Shown: piece by piece, positions 32,280 through 42,401 of the stretch
How the letters are laid out: every line of letters starts with the position of its first letter
How positions within the stretch are numbered: position 1 is the stretch's first letter
Source of the DNA: Triparma columacea
Lineage: Eukaryota; Sar; Bolidophyceae; Parmales; Triparmaceae
Direction of reading: 5' to 3'
Length of the DNA stretch: 46,316 bases
Assembly: GCA_030267965.1 (NCBI GenBank)
Contig: BRYA01000594.1
Location: forward strand, 1 to 46,316
The notes under the pieces: generated by a model
The model's database searches: none
Seen by the model: the letters and a program-made list of their open reading frames with translations, nothing else
Told to the model about the DNA's origin: nothing
Position numbers and translations under genes: made by a program

Positions 32280-35200
32280 ATGATAATTCGTAGTATTTTA
32301 TCCCTCTTCCTCCTGGCTCCCGCCAGTGTCACGGAAGCTTCTTGTGTGGACACAACTGACCCGATCTCTAGCACGAGTACCGACAGGACGAAGTATTGCT
32401 CTGTCATTCAAAGCAAACTGAACGCAGCGAACAACCAGGACGACGAAGCTGAGTTCAACCAAGTCTTTAACAGGAACTGCGGCCCCGGCACTGCTACCTC
32501 GCAGTGGAGCTACTTCCCCGGCAACTGCACGTGCACCTGCGGCATGGAATTTACCGGGCCCAGCGACAGCCCGACGCCTGCGCCCACTCCTACTCCCGTA
32601 CCTACTGCTATTCCCGGCCCTACTCCTACCCCCACGCCTGCGCCCACCCCGGCAATTACTCCTGCACCCACCTGTGTGGACACAACCGACCTGATCTTTA
32701 GCACGAGTACCGACAGGACGAAGCTTTGCTGTGTTATTCAAGACAAGCTGAACTCAGCGAACAACGACAACAACGAAGCTAAGTTCAACCAAGTCAAAAA
32801 GAGGAACTGCGGCACCCCCCCACCTATGGCAGGCTATGGCAGTGAGCTATGGCAGTGGGAATACTTCCCCGGCAACTGCACGTGCACCTGCGGCATGGAA
32901 TTCACTGGGCCCACTGACAACTCGACGCCTGTGTCCGCCTGTCTTCCGCCTACTCTTAGTCCAACTGCATCTCCTACTGCTAGTCCTACGGCATCGCCTA
33001 CTGCTAGTCCTACGCCATCGCCTACTGCTAGTCCTACGGCATCGCCTACTGCTAGTCCTACGGCATCGCCTACGCCATCGCCTACCGCTAGTCCTACGCC
33101 ATCGCCTACTGCTAGTCCTACACCATCGCCTACCTTTAGCTGCCTCGACGATAGTACCTTCAGTACGGCACTTGATCTCTGGTTTGCTAATACTACCAAT
33201 GCGACAATCACATACGGCAACATCACGGACTGGTAAGTAGTTGGAAGAACAAGCGAGTAGAGAGAATGCAGAGGGGGCTATGTGGCGGGCAGGCGGACAC
33301 AGCAGGACGGGACAACGAAGCATCACGGGAGGATGAACACGCGAGCCCCAGTAACAACTAACCCTTATATTCTCCTTTCGGCAATCCGCCCCCTGCGGAC
33401 CCAAATTAAATCGTTGGCTGGGCAGGTGCACGACAGATGTCACTGACATGTCGAGTGCATTCTATGACAAAGATACATTCAACGAGGACATCAGCGGATG
33501 GGATGTCTCGAGTGTCACTGACATGTCTAATATGTTCGAAGACGCAACTGTTTTCAACCAGGATATTGGGAGTTGGAATGTCTCGAGTGTCACTGACATG
33601 AATCAAATGTTCTATTACGCGACCGGCTTCAACCAGGATATTGGGAGTTGGAATGTCTCGAGTGTCACTGACATGGGGTATATGTTCCGTGAGGCTGAAG
33701 TCTTCAACCAGGATATTGGGAGTTGGAATGTCTCGAGTGTCACTGACATGTATAATATGTTCGCTGAGGCAAAAGTCTTCAACCAGGATATTGGGAATTG
33801 GGATGTCTCCAGTGTCACTGACATGGATTCTATGTTCGCTGGCGCTCAAGTCTTCAACCAGAATATTGGAAGTTGGAATGTCTCGAGTGTCACTGACATG
33901 CGGGAAATGTTTTTTGAGGCAGAAGTCTTCAACCAGAATATTGGGAGTTGGGATGTCTCGAGTGTCACTGACATACAGGAAATGTTCGCTGGCGCTAATG
34001 TCTTCAACCAGGATATTGGGAGTTGGGATGTCTCAAGTGTCACTGACATGTATCAGATGTTCCGTGGCGCTTATGTCTTCAACCGGGATATTGGGAGTTG
34101 GAATGTCTCGAGTGTCACTGACATGAATCAAATGTTCTATTACGCGACCGGCTTCAACCAGGATATTGGGAGTTGGAATGTCTCGAGTGTCACTGACATG
34201 GGGTATATGTTCCGTGAGGCTGAAGTCTTCAACCAGGATATTGGGAGTTGGAATGTCTCGAGTGTCACTAACATGTATCAGATGTTCCTGTGAGTATTGA
34301 GAGATGCTTTTTAGTGGAGGTCTTCGTGGTTTGCGTGTTATCTTTGCTGCATTCTTTTTTAAGTAATATACTCGCTTCTCATTCTAACATTCACACACTC
34401 ACACGCAAATCTCATCTCGCACATCTCCATTCGGCCTTGAAATTAACGCAGTCGCGCTTATGTCTTCAACCAGGATATTGGGAGTTGGAATGTCTCGAGT
34501 GTCAATGCCATGTCTGGTATGTTCGCGTGAGTATTGAGAGATGCTTTGGAGTGGAGGTCCTCGTGTAACACCTCGTGGTGTGCGTGCTATCATTGCTGCA
34601 TCCTATATTAAGTAATATACTTGCTTCTCATTCTAACATTCACACACGCACACGCAAATCTCATCTCGCACATCTCCACTCGGCCTTGAATTCAACGCAG
34701 TAACACGAACTTCAACCAGAATATTGGGAGTTGGGATGTCTCCAGTGTCACTGACATGAATTCTATGTTCAAGTGAGTATTGAGAGATGCTTTTTGAGAT
34801 GAGGTCTTCGTGGTTTGCGTGCTTTCTTTGCTGCATTCTATTTTAAGTAAAACACTCGCTTCTCATTCTAACATTCACACACGCACACGCAAATCTCATC
34901 TCGCACATCTCCACTCCGCCTTGAATTAAACGCAGTTACGCTTCTGTCTTCAACCAGGATATTGGGAGTTGGGATGTCTCGAGTGTCAATGACATGGAGT
35001 ATATGTTCAGGTGAGTATTGAGAGATGCTTTAGAGTGGAGGTCTTCGTGGTTTGCGCGTCATCTTTGTGATATTCTATTTTAAGTAATACACTCGCATCA
35101 CATTCTAACATTCAAACACGCAAATCTCATCTCGCACATCTCCACTCGGCATTGAATTAAACGCAGTGGCGCTCAAGTCTTCAACAAGGATATTGGGAGT

Positions 35201-36647
35201 TGGGATGTCTCGAGTGTCAATGAAATGACGTATATGTTCCGGTGAGTATTGAGCAATGCTTTCGAGTGGAGGTCGTCATGGTTTGCGTGTTATCTTTGCT
35301 GCATTCTATTTTAAGCAATACATTCGCTTTTCATTCTAACATTCACACACGCACACGCAAATCTCATCTCGCACATCTCCACTCGGCCTTGAATTCAACG
35401 CAGTAACACGAACTTCAACCAGAATATTGGGAGTTGGGATGTCTCCAGTGTCACTGACATGAATTCTATGTTCGAGTGAGTATTGAGAGATGCTTTTTGA
35501 GATGAGGTCTTCGTGGTTTGCGTGCTTTCTTTGCTGCATTTCATTTTAAGTAAAACACTCGCTTCTCATTCTAACATTCACACACGCACACGCAAATCTC
35601 ATCTCGCACATCTCCACTCGGCATTGAATTAAACGCAGTGGCGCTCAAGTCTTCAACAAGGATATTGGGAGTTGGGATGTCTCGAGTGTCAATGACATGG
35701 AGTATATGTTCTAGTGAGTATTGAGCAATGCTTTCGAGTGGAGGTCTTCGTGGTTTATGTGTTATCTTTGATGCATTTTATTTTATGCAATATACTCGCT
35801 TCTCATTCTAACATTCACACACACGCACGCAAATCTCATCTCGCACATCTCCACTCGGCATTGAATTAAACATAGTAACGCTAATGACTTCAACCAGAAT
35901 ATTGGGAGTTGGGATGTCTCGAATGTCACTAGCATGTTTGAAATGTTCGAGTGAGTATTGAGAGATGCTTTGGAGTGGAGGTCTTTGCGGCTTGCGTGTT
36001 ATCATTGCTGCATTCTATTTTAAGTAATATACTCGCTTCTCATTCTAACATTCACACACGCACACGCAAATCTCATCTCGCACATCTCCACTCCGCCTTG
36101 AATTAAACATAGTTCCGCTCGAGTCTTCAACCAGAATATTGGGAGTTGGGATGTCTCGAGTGTCACTGACATGCGGCAAATGTTCCGGTGAGTATTGAGA
36201 GATGCTTTGGAGCGGAGTTTATCGTGGTTTGCTATCTATCTTTGCTGCATTTCATTTTAAGTAATACACTCGCTTCTCATTCTAACATTCACACACGCAC
36301 ACGAAAATCTCATCTCGTACAACTCCACTCGGCCTTGAATGAAACGCAGTTACGCGACCAACTTCAACCAGGATATTGGGAATTGGGATGTCTCTAATGT
36401 CACCGATATGACTTCTATGTTCTATGGCGCAACTGCCTTTGTCGAGAATGTCACAGTCTGGAACATATGCAAAGTCCCAACAACCCCCTCTCCGGATGGC
36501 CTTTTTAATTCCATGTTCACTGACTCCGGCCAACCATCAGTTAGTCTGGTACCCGACACTAATGGACCATGCATTGATTGCCCTGCCGGTACCTTCTCTG
36601 GCTCCGGAAAGTACGTACAGGGCCAAAACCCTTGCACCCCAGAGTAG
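32280..36647 (+). CDS. Secreted mucin-like BspA/DUF285 repeat protein, eleven exons
   Basis: Exons: 32280-33232, 33426-34289, 34452-34526, 34701-34772, 34936-35010, 35167-35241, 35404-35475, 35639-35713, 35876-35950, 36113-36187, 36350-36647. All internal junctions are phase 2 and the model gives 902 aa. A signal peptide ([20 protein letters not shown]) is followed by two copies of a Cys-rich unit (ending [14 protein letters not shown]), Pro/Thr and [11 protein letters not shown] stalks likely to be O-glycosylated, then about 20 copies of a 25-residue repeat ([17 protein letters not shown], then two residues and MF). This is the BspA-like/DUF285 leucine-rich repeat of surface proteins. A Cys-containing tail ([13 protein letters not shown]) closes it. 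Eleven repeats share exon 2, whereas the next eight have one exon each. It is probably an extracellular adhesion or cell-covering protein. The family is common in bacteria and patchy in algae, so lateral origin is possible. Confidence 0.9.
32948..33137 (+). repeat. SPT-stalk minisatellite
   Basis: Units of 12 nt and multiples (core ACTGCTAGTCCTACG) encode SPTASPT/SPTPSPT runs within exon 1 of the DUF285 protein. Units are near-identical, so length polymorphism is likely. Thr/Ser/Pro density suggests an extended O-glycosylated stalk. Confidence 0.85.
33448..34289 (+). repeat. Intronless tandem DUF285 repeats, 75-nt unit
   Basis: Eleven in-frame 75-nt repeats lie inside exon 2 of the DUF285 protein gene. 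A roughly 150-nt stretch beginning AATCAAATGTTCTATTACGC at 33601 recurs at 34126, exactly 525 nt (seven units) later, apparently base for base over most of its length. This indicates a recent block duplication or gene conversion. Confidence 0.85.
34290..36349 (+). repeat. Exon-plus-intron tandem array, about 237-nt unit
   Basis: Nine introns (156-174 nt, most 162-163) alternate with eight exons of 72 or 75 nt, each coding one DUF285 repeat. Introns share nearly the same sequence from the GTGAGTATTGAG donor, through TTCGTGGTTTGCGTG and TCTCATTCTAACATTCACAC, to the CGCAG acceptor. The unit that duplicated was therefore the exon with its intron. Segments 34633-34836 and 35336-35539 are identical in translation over 67 codons on the antisense strand and differ by at most a few silent bases; they are 703 bp (three units) apart. 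Confidence 0.88.
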
Positions 36648-36739
36648 GCGGACATATCGGACGAGGACACATCGGACGAGGACACATCGGACGAGGAGTA
36701 AGGGGGGCAAGGGCAAGGGCAAGGACAGGGACAGGGACA

Positions 36740-36773
<34 letters not shown>

Positions 36774-36890
36774 ATCACGAGGAGTAAGGGGGGCAAGAGC
36801 AAGGGCAAGGACAGGGACAGGGACAAGGACAAAACAATTTTATTTTATTTTCAATCCCAAAAGCTATTTTTTCGGATTTCGTGATTTCAA
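36648..36890. repeat. Convergent gap with GGGACA and CGGACGAGGACACAT minisatellites
   Basis: Directly after the DUF285 stop codon, a 15-nt unit (CGGACGAGGACACAT) is repeated about three times (36658-36695). A run of GGGACA/GGCAAG hexamers follows (about 36705-36830). The gap also holds both 3' UTRs of the convergent pair. The AT-rich part after 36830 looks like ordinary UTR. Confidence 0.7.
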
Positions 36891-37949
36891 CTACCTGTGA
36901 ATTTTAGAAATGTGTCTCTTGACATGTGATTTCTCCTTCGCCTTATACCCGCACCCCTCTACCGTGCATCTATGCCACTTCACCCCAATATCGTGAGAAT
37001 AAGCGAGGTGTCTCTTGATGCATCCTCTCTCCTTCGTCTTATACCTGCACCCCTCTTCCGGGCACGCGTGCCAGGTAACGCCGATATCGTGGATAGTTGC
37101 GAGGTGTAACTTTAGGGTGGAACTCTGCTTCGCCTTATATCTACACCCCTCTTGTGGGCATTTATGCCAGGTTACGCCGATATTGTGAATGTGAGCAAGG
37201 TGGTTCTTGACATGGCTTCTCTGCTTTGCCTTGTATTCACACCCCGGTTGCGGGCATGGATGCCAGGTTACGCCAATATCGTGTGCATTAGCAAGGTGGC
37301 TCTTGATATTGCCTCTCCCCTTCGCCTTGTACTCACAACCCTCTTGCGGGCATGTATGCCAGGTTACGCCGATGTCGTGAATACGAGAGAGGTGCTTCTT
37401 GACATCGCACCTCTGCTTCGCCTTATATTTACACCCTTTTTGTGGGCATCTATACCATGTTATGCCAATACGGTACTGAGACTTCTTTTCATCCCCAGGC
37501 TTATATGCATCGTCATCAATCTCCCCACCATTACCATTGCCATCCCAAGAGTCATCGTCCTCGTCACTACTCCTCTGCTGCCCCTGCTGTTCCCCCTTGC
37601 CTTCTTCTTCGCCTGAGCCGTTGTCATACTCCTCCCAGCACTTTATGCAGTACCACGTTCCCAAGTTGTCGATGTCCTCCTCGCACGATTCCCCGCTCCC
37701 GCACGTCGCGCATTTCTGCTGCGCTGCCTCCTCGTCATAGTTTTCTTCCTTATTGTCATAATTATATCCCATTCTCGTTTCTCTCTTTCGCTCCTTACTC
37801 CTGCTGTTGGTCATCCCTTCAGTGACAACCTCCACATCCTCGTCACATGGTTGGCAAACAAGAACGTCAGATATATATACATCCTCTTCGTCACCATTCT
37901 CACTCCCGGGTTCTTCGACACCACCACCTGCTCGTGTAGACACTGGCAT
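36891..37949 (-). CDS. Six-C2H2 zinc-finger protein with N-terminal zinc-ribbon-like motif
   Basis: Single exon, 352 aa from ATG 37949. The N-terminal half is acidic and carries CATCGSGESC...WYCIKCWEEY, a four-cysteine zinc-binding motif of a PHD/ribbon type I cannot name. The C-terminal half is six fingers of C-x4-C-x12-H-x4-H in strict 32-residue periodicity (CPQKGC, CPQEGC, CPQPGC, CPQEGC, CPEEGC, CTVEGC), joined by the unusual linker DIGVTWHx rather than TGEKP. The same linker (DIGVEW) occurs in the protein at 16569-18443, so this is a lineage family. DNA or RNA binding in the nucleus is expected. The protein ends four residues after the last finger histidine pair begins, so it has no C-terminal tail. 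Confidence 0.88.
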   Translation of the reverse strand: MPVSTRAGGGVEEPGSENGDEEDVYISDVLVCQPCDEDVEVVTEGMTNSRSKERKRETRMGYNYDNKEENYDEEAAQQKCATCGSGESCEEDIDNLGTWYCIKCWEEYDNGSGEEEGKGEQQGQQRSSDEDDDSWDGNGNGGEIDDDAYKPGDEKKSQYRIGITWYRCPQKGCKYKAKQRCDVKKHLSRIHDIGVTWHTCPQEGCEYKAKGRGNIKSHLANAHDIGVTWHPCPQPGCEYKAKQRSHVKNHLAHIHNIGVTWHKCPQEGCRYKAKQSSTLKLHLATIHDIGVTWHACPEEGCRYKTKERGCIKRHLAYSHDIGVKWHRCTVEGCGYKAKEKSHVKRHISKIHR

Positions 37950-38726
37950 CAAATCTCTTGTCTTTATCGAGTAGGTAGCAGTAGTTTTATATGTAGCAGC
38001 TGTCTGTGAACTCGTAGCAGCTGTCGTGAACTCGTAGATGAGATTTCGGAGAGGTCGGCTCTCTCTTCTTCTCTATAAAATATAGAATATATAACAGATC
38101 CCACCCAATCCAGAAAGTTCGATGGGGCCAAGTGTTGCCCATCGTGTTATATTTATTGCCTAAATACTCCTTCAATACGCAATCAAATTGAATAATTTGC
38201 GATAAATTGGCAATAAATCTCTCATTTGTCTCGTATATCTCGTCTAAGTAGTCTGTAACATAGTTTATAAGGCATTTTATAGAAGCTTTCAGAGGGATTG
38301 GCTTCGAGGACAAACTCTGAGTAAACTACTCAATATTTACTCCTCCTCACAACTAAGCGCTCAGATTCACTACTTTTAGCGCTAATATTCTACTAGTTGC
38401 TCGTGTTCACAACTAGCTGCGCGTATTTACCCACAGTTGACTATACTTTGGGATACTCTAAGATAGCTTGGGATATACTTACAGATATCTACGCTCATAG
38501 TTACGCATATCTACCCACATTTACGCACAATTACACATACAACGCTACTATTCAACGCTAGTATTCAACTACGTTCTACAAACTCAACCACTTAGGGACC
38601 TACTCAAAGAAAGGAAAGAAAGGAAAGAACAACCCCAACATTTAGAAGCACAAAGAACTGTACAAACACGCACATACATACACGCACACACATATACACA
38701 TACATACACACACACACTTTCTCAAC
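37950..38726. repeat. Divergent intergenic region with several simple repeats
   Basis: This 777-bp AT-rich gap has no gene that I can support. It contains a tandem pair around GTAGCAGCTGTC...TGAACTCG (37980-38037), a decayed region with TTCACAACTA and TTACGCACA words (38330-38580), GGAAAGAAA triplication (about 38608-38630), and an AC/ACAT microsatellite (about 38660-38718) abutting the next gene's ATG. Both promoters must lie here. Confidence 0.5.
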
Positions 38727-40271
38727 ATGTCCTCAATGGTCCAAACATCAATAACATCCCCCCCTACCCCTCCCACCTCTCTCCCTCTCCAACCCTCCTC
38801 CACCTCTCCCTTACCACCCCCTTCCTCTTCATCAACAACCTCATCCTCACACACAGTAATAGTACGTCGTCGTAGGAAATCCGACGTCCCGACGAATAGT
38901 ATTGTAGTAAGCGCAAGCAGTAGCGTGGAGGAGATATTAACAAACAACCTCCCACCCAGGAACACACGTGCTGACTACACAACGACAACTAAGGGAAGAG
39001 AGGGATTGGATGAGGGAACGGGATTTGAGAGGAAACAAAAAACTATAGATAAAAATGTAACCTCAACAGCCTCAGGTACTTCAAACTCCGTCTCCAAGAA
39101 CCTCCCTTCTAATCCTACGAATTCCTCCTGTTGTTCTTCTGTAAGTAGTGGATACACATCCAACACAGAGTGCGGTGTTCTCCTCAATCAACGATCATCA
39201 AAGAGTAGTAAGAAAAGGAGTAGAGTTAGTGATGAGTTAAGTGCTATGGTAGAGGGGAATGTACAACTTAACGGGAAAGGAAGGAGGAGGAAGAGGAGTA
39301 GGATTACTTTCAAACTTAAAGGTACGGTTGAACAAAGCGCAAGGGAAGTTGAATTGAAGGACGTTTTACAAAGAGGGAGAGGAGGGAAAAGAGGACGGAC
39401 GGAAGGAGGGGTAGGGGACGAGCAAGGTGGGACAGTTGATGTTATTAGTATAGGCTGCGTGGGGGGGGAGGAAGGGGTTAAGAACTTCAGGGTTAACATG
39501 GACCCTACCGTAGACGACGATAACGACGATGACAAAGGCAATGAAACGAGGGGGAAGAAAAGAATTAAAACTAAAGGGGGAGAGGAGGGTGAGGGGTGGT
39601 GCTTTGATGTTTTTGAAGTTACTAGCAGTAAAGAGGAGGAGGAGGAGGAGGATGTTAGTACCATAGGGAGCGGGGAATTACCAGAGGACACTACGGGAAA
39701 CTACGAGGGAGGGGAGGGGGATGAGGGGAATAAAAGAAAGGAGGGGGGGGAGAAAGGTATACCAATGATGATAAGGATCGAGGGTACTATAGGGAAGGAC
39801 GGTAGTATTATCCTCGACCTTGAGGACTCCGTGAGAGGAGGATTTCAAGGCTTCGGGGAGGATATGGACGGCGTTGAAGACGAAGGGGGGGAGGGGGAGG
39901 ATAGTAATAGCGAAGGGTGGTATGGGAATGACTACCCGGAAGATGAAGACGGGGAGGAGGGAGGGTGGGGGGGAGGGAGTGAAGAGGAGGAGGATGATGA
40001 TAGTAGCATCGAAGAGGGAAGGTGGAGGATGGAGGGTGGAGACGAATGGGGTGGGGGAGGTGGGACGGGGGGACTTAATAACTTCAGCATGACACCGGGG
40101 ATAGGAGGTAGGATAGGAAGGTGGGGGGGAGGGTTTGGGGGGGGAATTGAGGGACCGTCTGATGACGAGGAGGTGGGGGACGACTTTGGGGAAGGGGATG
40201 GGAGAGGGGACTATGGGGATATGGCGGAGGAGGAGTATACTAACTACGCGTGGGAGGACGAAGATAATTGA
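38727..40271 (+). CDS. Unknown acidic, Gly-rich, probably nuclear protein
   Basis: Single-exon frame of 514 aa. The N-terminal 45 residues are Ser/Pro/Thr-rich and are followed by VIVRRRRKSDV. A second basic cluster (GKGRRRKRSRITFKLKG) could be a nuclear localisation signal. The C-terminal half is dominated by Glu/Asp and Gly (EEEEEEDV, GWGGGSEEEEDDD) and ends YTNYAWEDEDN. Between these, IPMMIRIEGTIGKDGSIILDLED is the only part that looks folded. No known domain is recognised. A GTAAGT at 39155 could be a splice donor, but no convincing acceptor follows, so I keep one exon. It resembles chromatin or nucleolar acidic proteins only in composition. Confidence 0.6.
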   Translation: MSSMVQTSITSPPTPPTSLPLQPSSTSPLPPPSSSSTTSSSHTVIVRRRRKSDVPTNSIVVSASSSVEEILTNNLPPRNTRADYTTTTKGREGLDEGTGFERKQKTIDKNVTSTASGTSNSVSKNLPSNPTNSSCCSSVSSGYTSNTECGVLLNQRSSKSSKKRSRVSDELSAMVEGNVQLNGKGRRRKRSRITFKLKGTVEQSAREVELKDVLQRGRGGKRGRTEGGVGDEQGGTVDVISIGCVGGEEGVKNFRVNMDPTVDDDNDDDKGNETRGKKRIKTKGGEEGEGWCFDVFEVTSSKEEEEEEDVSTIGSGELPEDTTGNYEGGEGDEGNKRKEGGEKGIPMMIRIEGTIGKDGSIILDLEDSVRGGFQGFGEDMDGVEDEGGEGEDSNSEGWYGNDYPEDEDGEEGGWGGGSEEEEDDDSSIEEGRWRMEGGDEWGGGGGTGGLNNFSMTPGIGGRIGRWGGGFGGGIEGPSDDEEVGDDFGEGDGRGDYGDMAEEEYTNYAWEDEDN

Positions 40272-40411
40272 AGGGACGCGCGGGGGGGGGGAGGGAGGGA
40301 ATTTGAGAGGAAGAGGGCGGCAAAGAATCTTGTAAAAAATATCTTCTTTCCCCACATAACAATCGTCGTTGTTTATGTATGTTATCATTGTGCTATATAT
40401 ATATATGAAGT
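40272..40411. other. Convergent 3' gap
   Basis: 140 bp between two stop codons: a G-rich start (40280-40320), then AT-rich with a TATATATATATA run near 40395. Nothing else is seen. Confidence 0.4.
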
Positions 40412-42036
40412 TTAGGAGGCGTATTCTTTGGGCCTCTTGATGGAGGAGCGGTTTTTGTAATCGGAGAGGAGAGCAGTGAGAGAGCCGAGATTGGAGTCGA
40501 CTTTCTTGGTGACAATATCGAGGGCGGATGTTGAGGAAGTGGGGGAGGGGTAGGAGAGCTCGTGGAGAGCTTCGACTGCGAGAGCAGCGGACTCGGTATC
40601 AGCAGCACCTCCGCCGGCGTATCCAGCGTTTGTATCGGTGATGAAATGCGAGAGAGTCCGGTGAAGAAGCGCGAAACAATTCTTTGAGAGCAGATAATCC
40701 TTGAAGTTGTCGGACTTGGAGAGGATCTTAATGGCTCTCACGGAGGAGTGGAGAGGATAGACGCCTGTGGGGGGAGGGGGGTGGGGGAGTTAGGGTGTGG
40801 AAGGGAGGGATGAGGTGAGGGAGCGGGGATGAACTTACCGTATAGGTAACCAATGTTGTCACCTTTAAGATTCAATGTATTTTCGAGAAGTTCAACTATT
40901 CTGTCGATGGCGTGTTTGTTGTTTGATAGAAGATCAAACAACTCGCCCTCTTCGTCACCTCCAACCAAGTACGCTACAGTTGCCGCTGCATCAAGGGATA
41001 GGTAGTGCTTCTGTTTCACCAGTGGACCGAGCACTTTTGCCACCCCTGCAACGCGTAGGTATGGCACGGCAAATTCAGCTTGGGCGACATTCATGAGGAA
41101 TGTTAGGGACATACTTTCGATGCTATTACCCCTCTCCCATTTTTCCAAGTCCTCGCCAGCTTCTTTGATTATCTCCATCACGCAGGCGAGAATGTCTACT
41201 GTTGAGTCTTTTGGAGTAAGAAGGAGAGGAGCTGTAGAGGGATTTTCTGCGATCTTGGAAAGAGCCCAAACACTTAGTTTGCGACACCCAAGTGAAGGGG
41301 AGTCTTTCGTTGCATATTGAAGGAGTGTTGGGAGGAGAGAGGAAAAGGTGGCTAATCCAAATTGGACTCCTGCGCCACCAGCAGCAATGTTATTTATCGC
41401 CTGAAGCGCGTACTCCCTCGCAACCTTGTACTTCTCCCCTTTCTTCCCAACGACCTCAAGCAGACTTTTCATCAGTCCTTCAAGCTTAAACATTCCCTTC
41501 TTTACATCTGCGCCACCATTAGCGATGCTCCCAATCGCTCCAAGCGCCTTCTCCCTCGCAACCTTGTACTCCTCCCCTTCCTTCCCAACGACCTCAAGCA
41601 GACTTTCCATTAGTCCGTCAAGCTCAAACATTCCCTTTATCACATCAGCGCCACCACAAGAAATGCTCTGTATCGCCGCAAGCGCCTTCTCCCTCGCCTC
41701 CTTGTACTCCCCCCCTTCCTTCCCAACGACCTCAAGCAGACTTATCATCAGTCCATCAAACTCAAACATTCCCTTCTTCACATCAGCGCCACCTCGAGAA
41801 ATGCTCGCTATCGCAGCAAGTGCGCACTCCCTCGCCTCCCTATACTCCTCCCCCTCATTCCCAACGACGTAACTGAGCTCCCTCATAATTCCAGGGAACT
41901 GTAAAATAGACTTCTTGTTAGGGTGCGTAGAGGTACCATCGGCGTACGCGAGAACCCAGGCTGAGCGAGCAGCTGCCGTTACCTTTGAGATATCTCCCCA
42001 CGTTAAGTCCTCCACGAGCGCATCTAGTTTCTTCAT
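40412..42036 (-). CDS. Armadillo-repeat protein
   Basis: Exons (minus strand): 42036-40839 and 40764-40412, joined in phase 1 (GTAAGT donor, CCCCACAG acceptor), giving 516 aa. From about residue 40 there are four consecutive 46-residue helical repeats whose core reads GGADVKKGMFEFDGLM, then SLLEVVGKEG and REKALAAI. This has the Gly-then-three-helix pattern of armadillo repeats. Further degenerate repeats follow (LSVWALSKIAENPS; MSLTFLMNVAQAE). The fold serves as a protein-protein scaffold; the partner is unknown. The near-identity of the repeats at DNA level (138-nt units at about 41390-41870) points to recent internal expansion. Confidence 0.83.
41390..41870 (-). repeat. 138-nt tandem units encoding ARM repeats
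   Basis: Successive 138-nt units within exon 1 of the armadillo gene share long identical words, such as TTCCCAACGACCTCAAGCAG on the plus strand (at about 41445, 41583 and 41721). The spacing is constant at 138 nt, so repeat number has probably changed recently by unequal exchange. Confidence 0.8.
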
Positions 42037-42401
42037 TGGTATTCAGTGAAGGATTGTGTCTTAAAATATTCTAAACTTTGGACTCAACTCACAGCGCAGG
42101 GGGGTCGCCCAAGATAAATGAGCAGGTGAGCCGGGGGTCCGGAATGATGCGTACACACGTTTGTCTATTCTTAACCTTGCGCGGGTATGCGGCGCCGCGA
42201 GCGTTGCGTAGCGTAGCGGGCAGAAATTGTGAAGGGGAAGCTGGGCGAGCAAACTCAAATGCAGGATGGATGGATGGGTTCCAAGGTCCTCGAATCGCGA
42301 ATAAATCCTCCCGAAATTCAGACTCTCATTTCTCCTATTAATCCTCTTTAATTCTCTTAAATCCTACTGAAGGTCATTTAGTGTCATATATATTGCGTAA
42401 A
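42037..42401. other. Divergent promoter region
   Basis: 365 bp between the start codons of the armadillo gene and the exchanger gene. No recognisable motif or gene. A possible upstream in-frame GTG exists for the exchanger, but I start that gene at ATG 42402. Confidence 0.4.

Noticed and set aside
33406..34049. Minus-strand frames with regular repeats across the DUF285 block
   Set aside because: They mirror the 75-nt periodicity of the real plus-strand repeats. The plus strand gives a known domain, a signal peptide and consistent splicing.
34290..36349. CRISPR-like or satellite array (regular units of about 237 bp)
   Set aside because: Units are exon plus intron with GTGAGT and CGCAG boundaries and an intact reading frame. 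The genome is eukaryotic, and both repeat and spacer are conserved, unlike CRISPR.
38654..38988. Minus-strand frames rich in Cys/Val/Met across the AC microsatellite
   Set aside because: Produced by translation of ACAC/ACAT repeats and by the antisense of the Ser/Pro-rich N-terminus of the gene at 38727.
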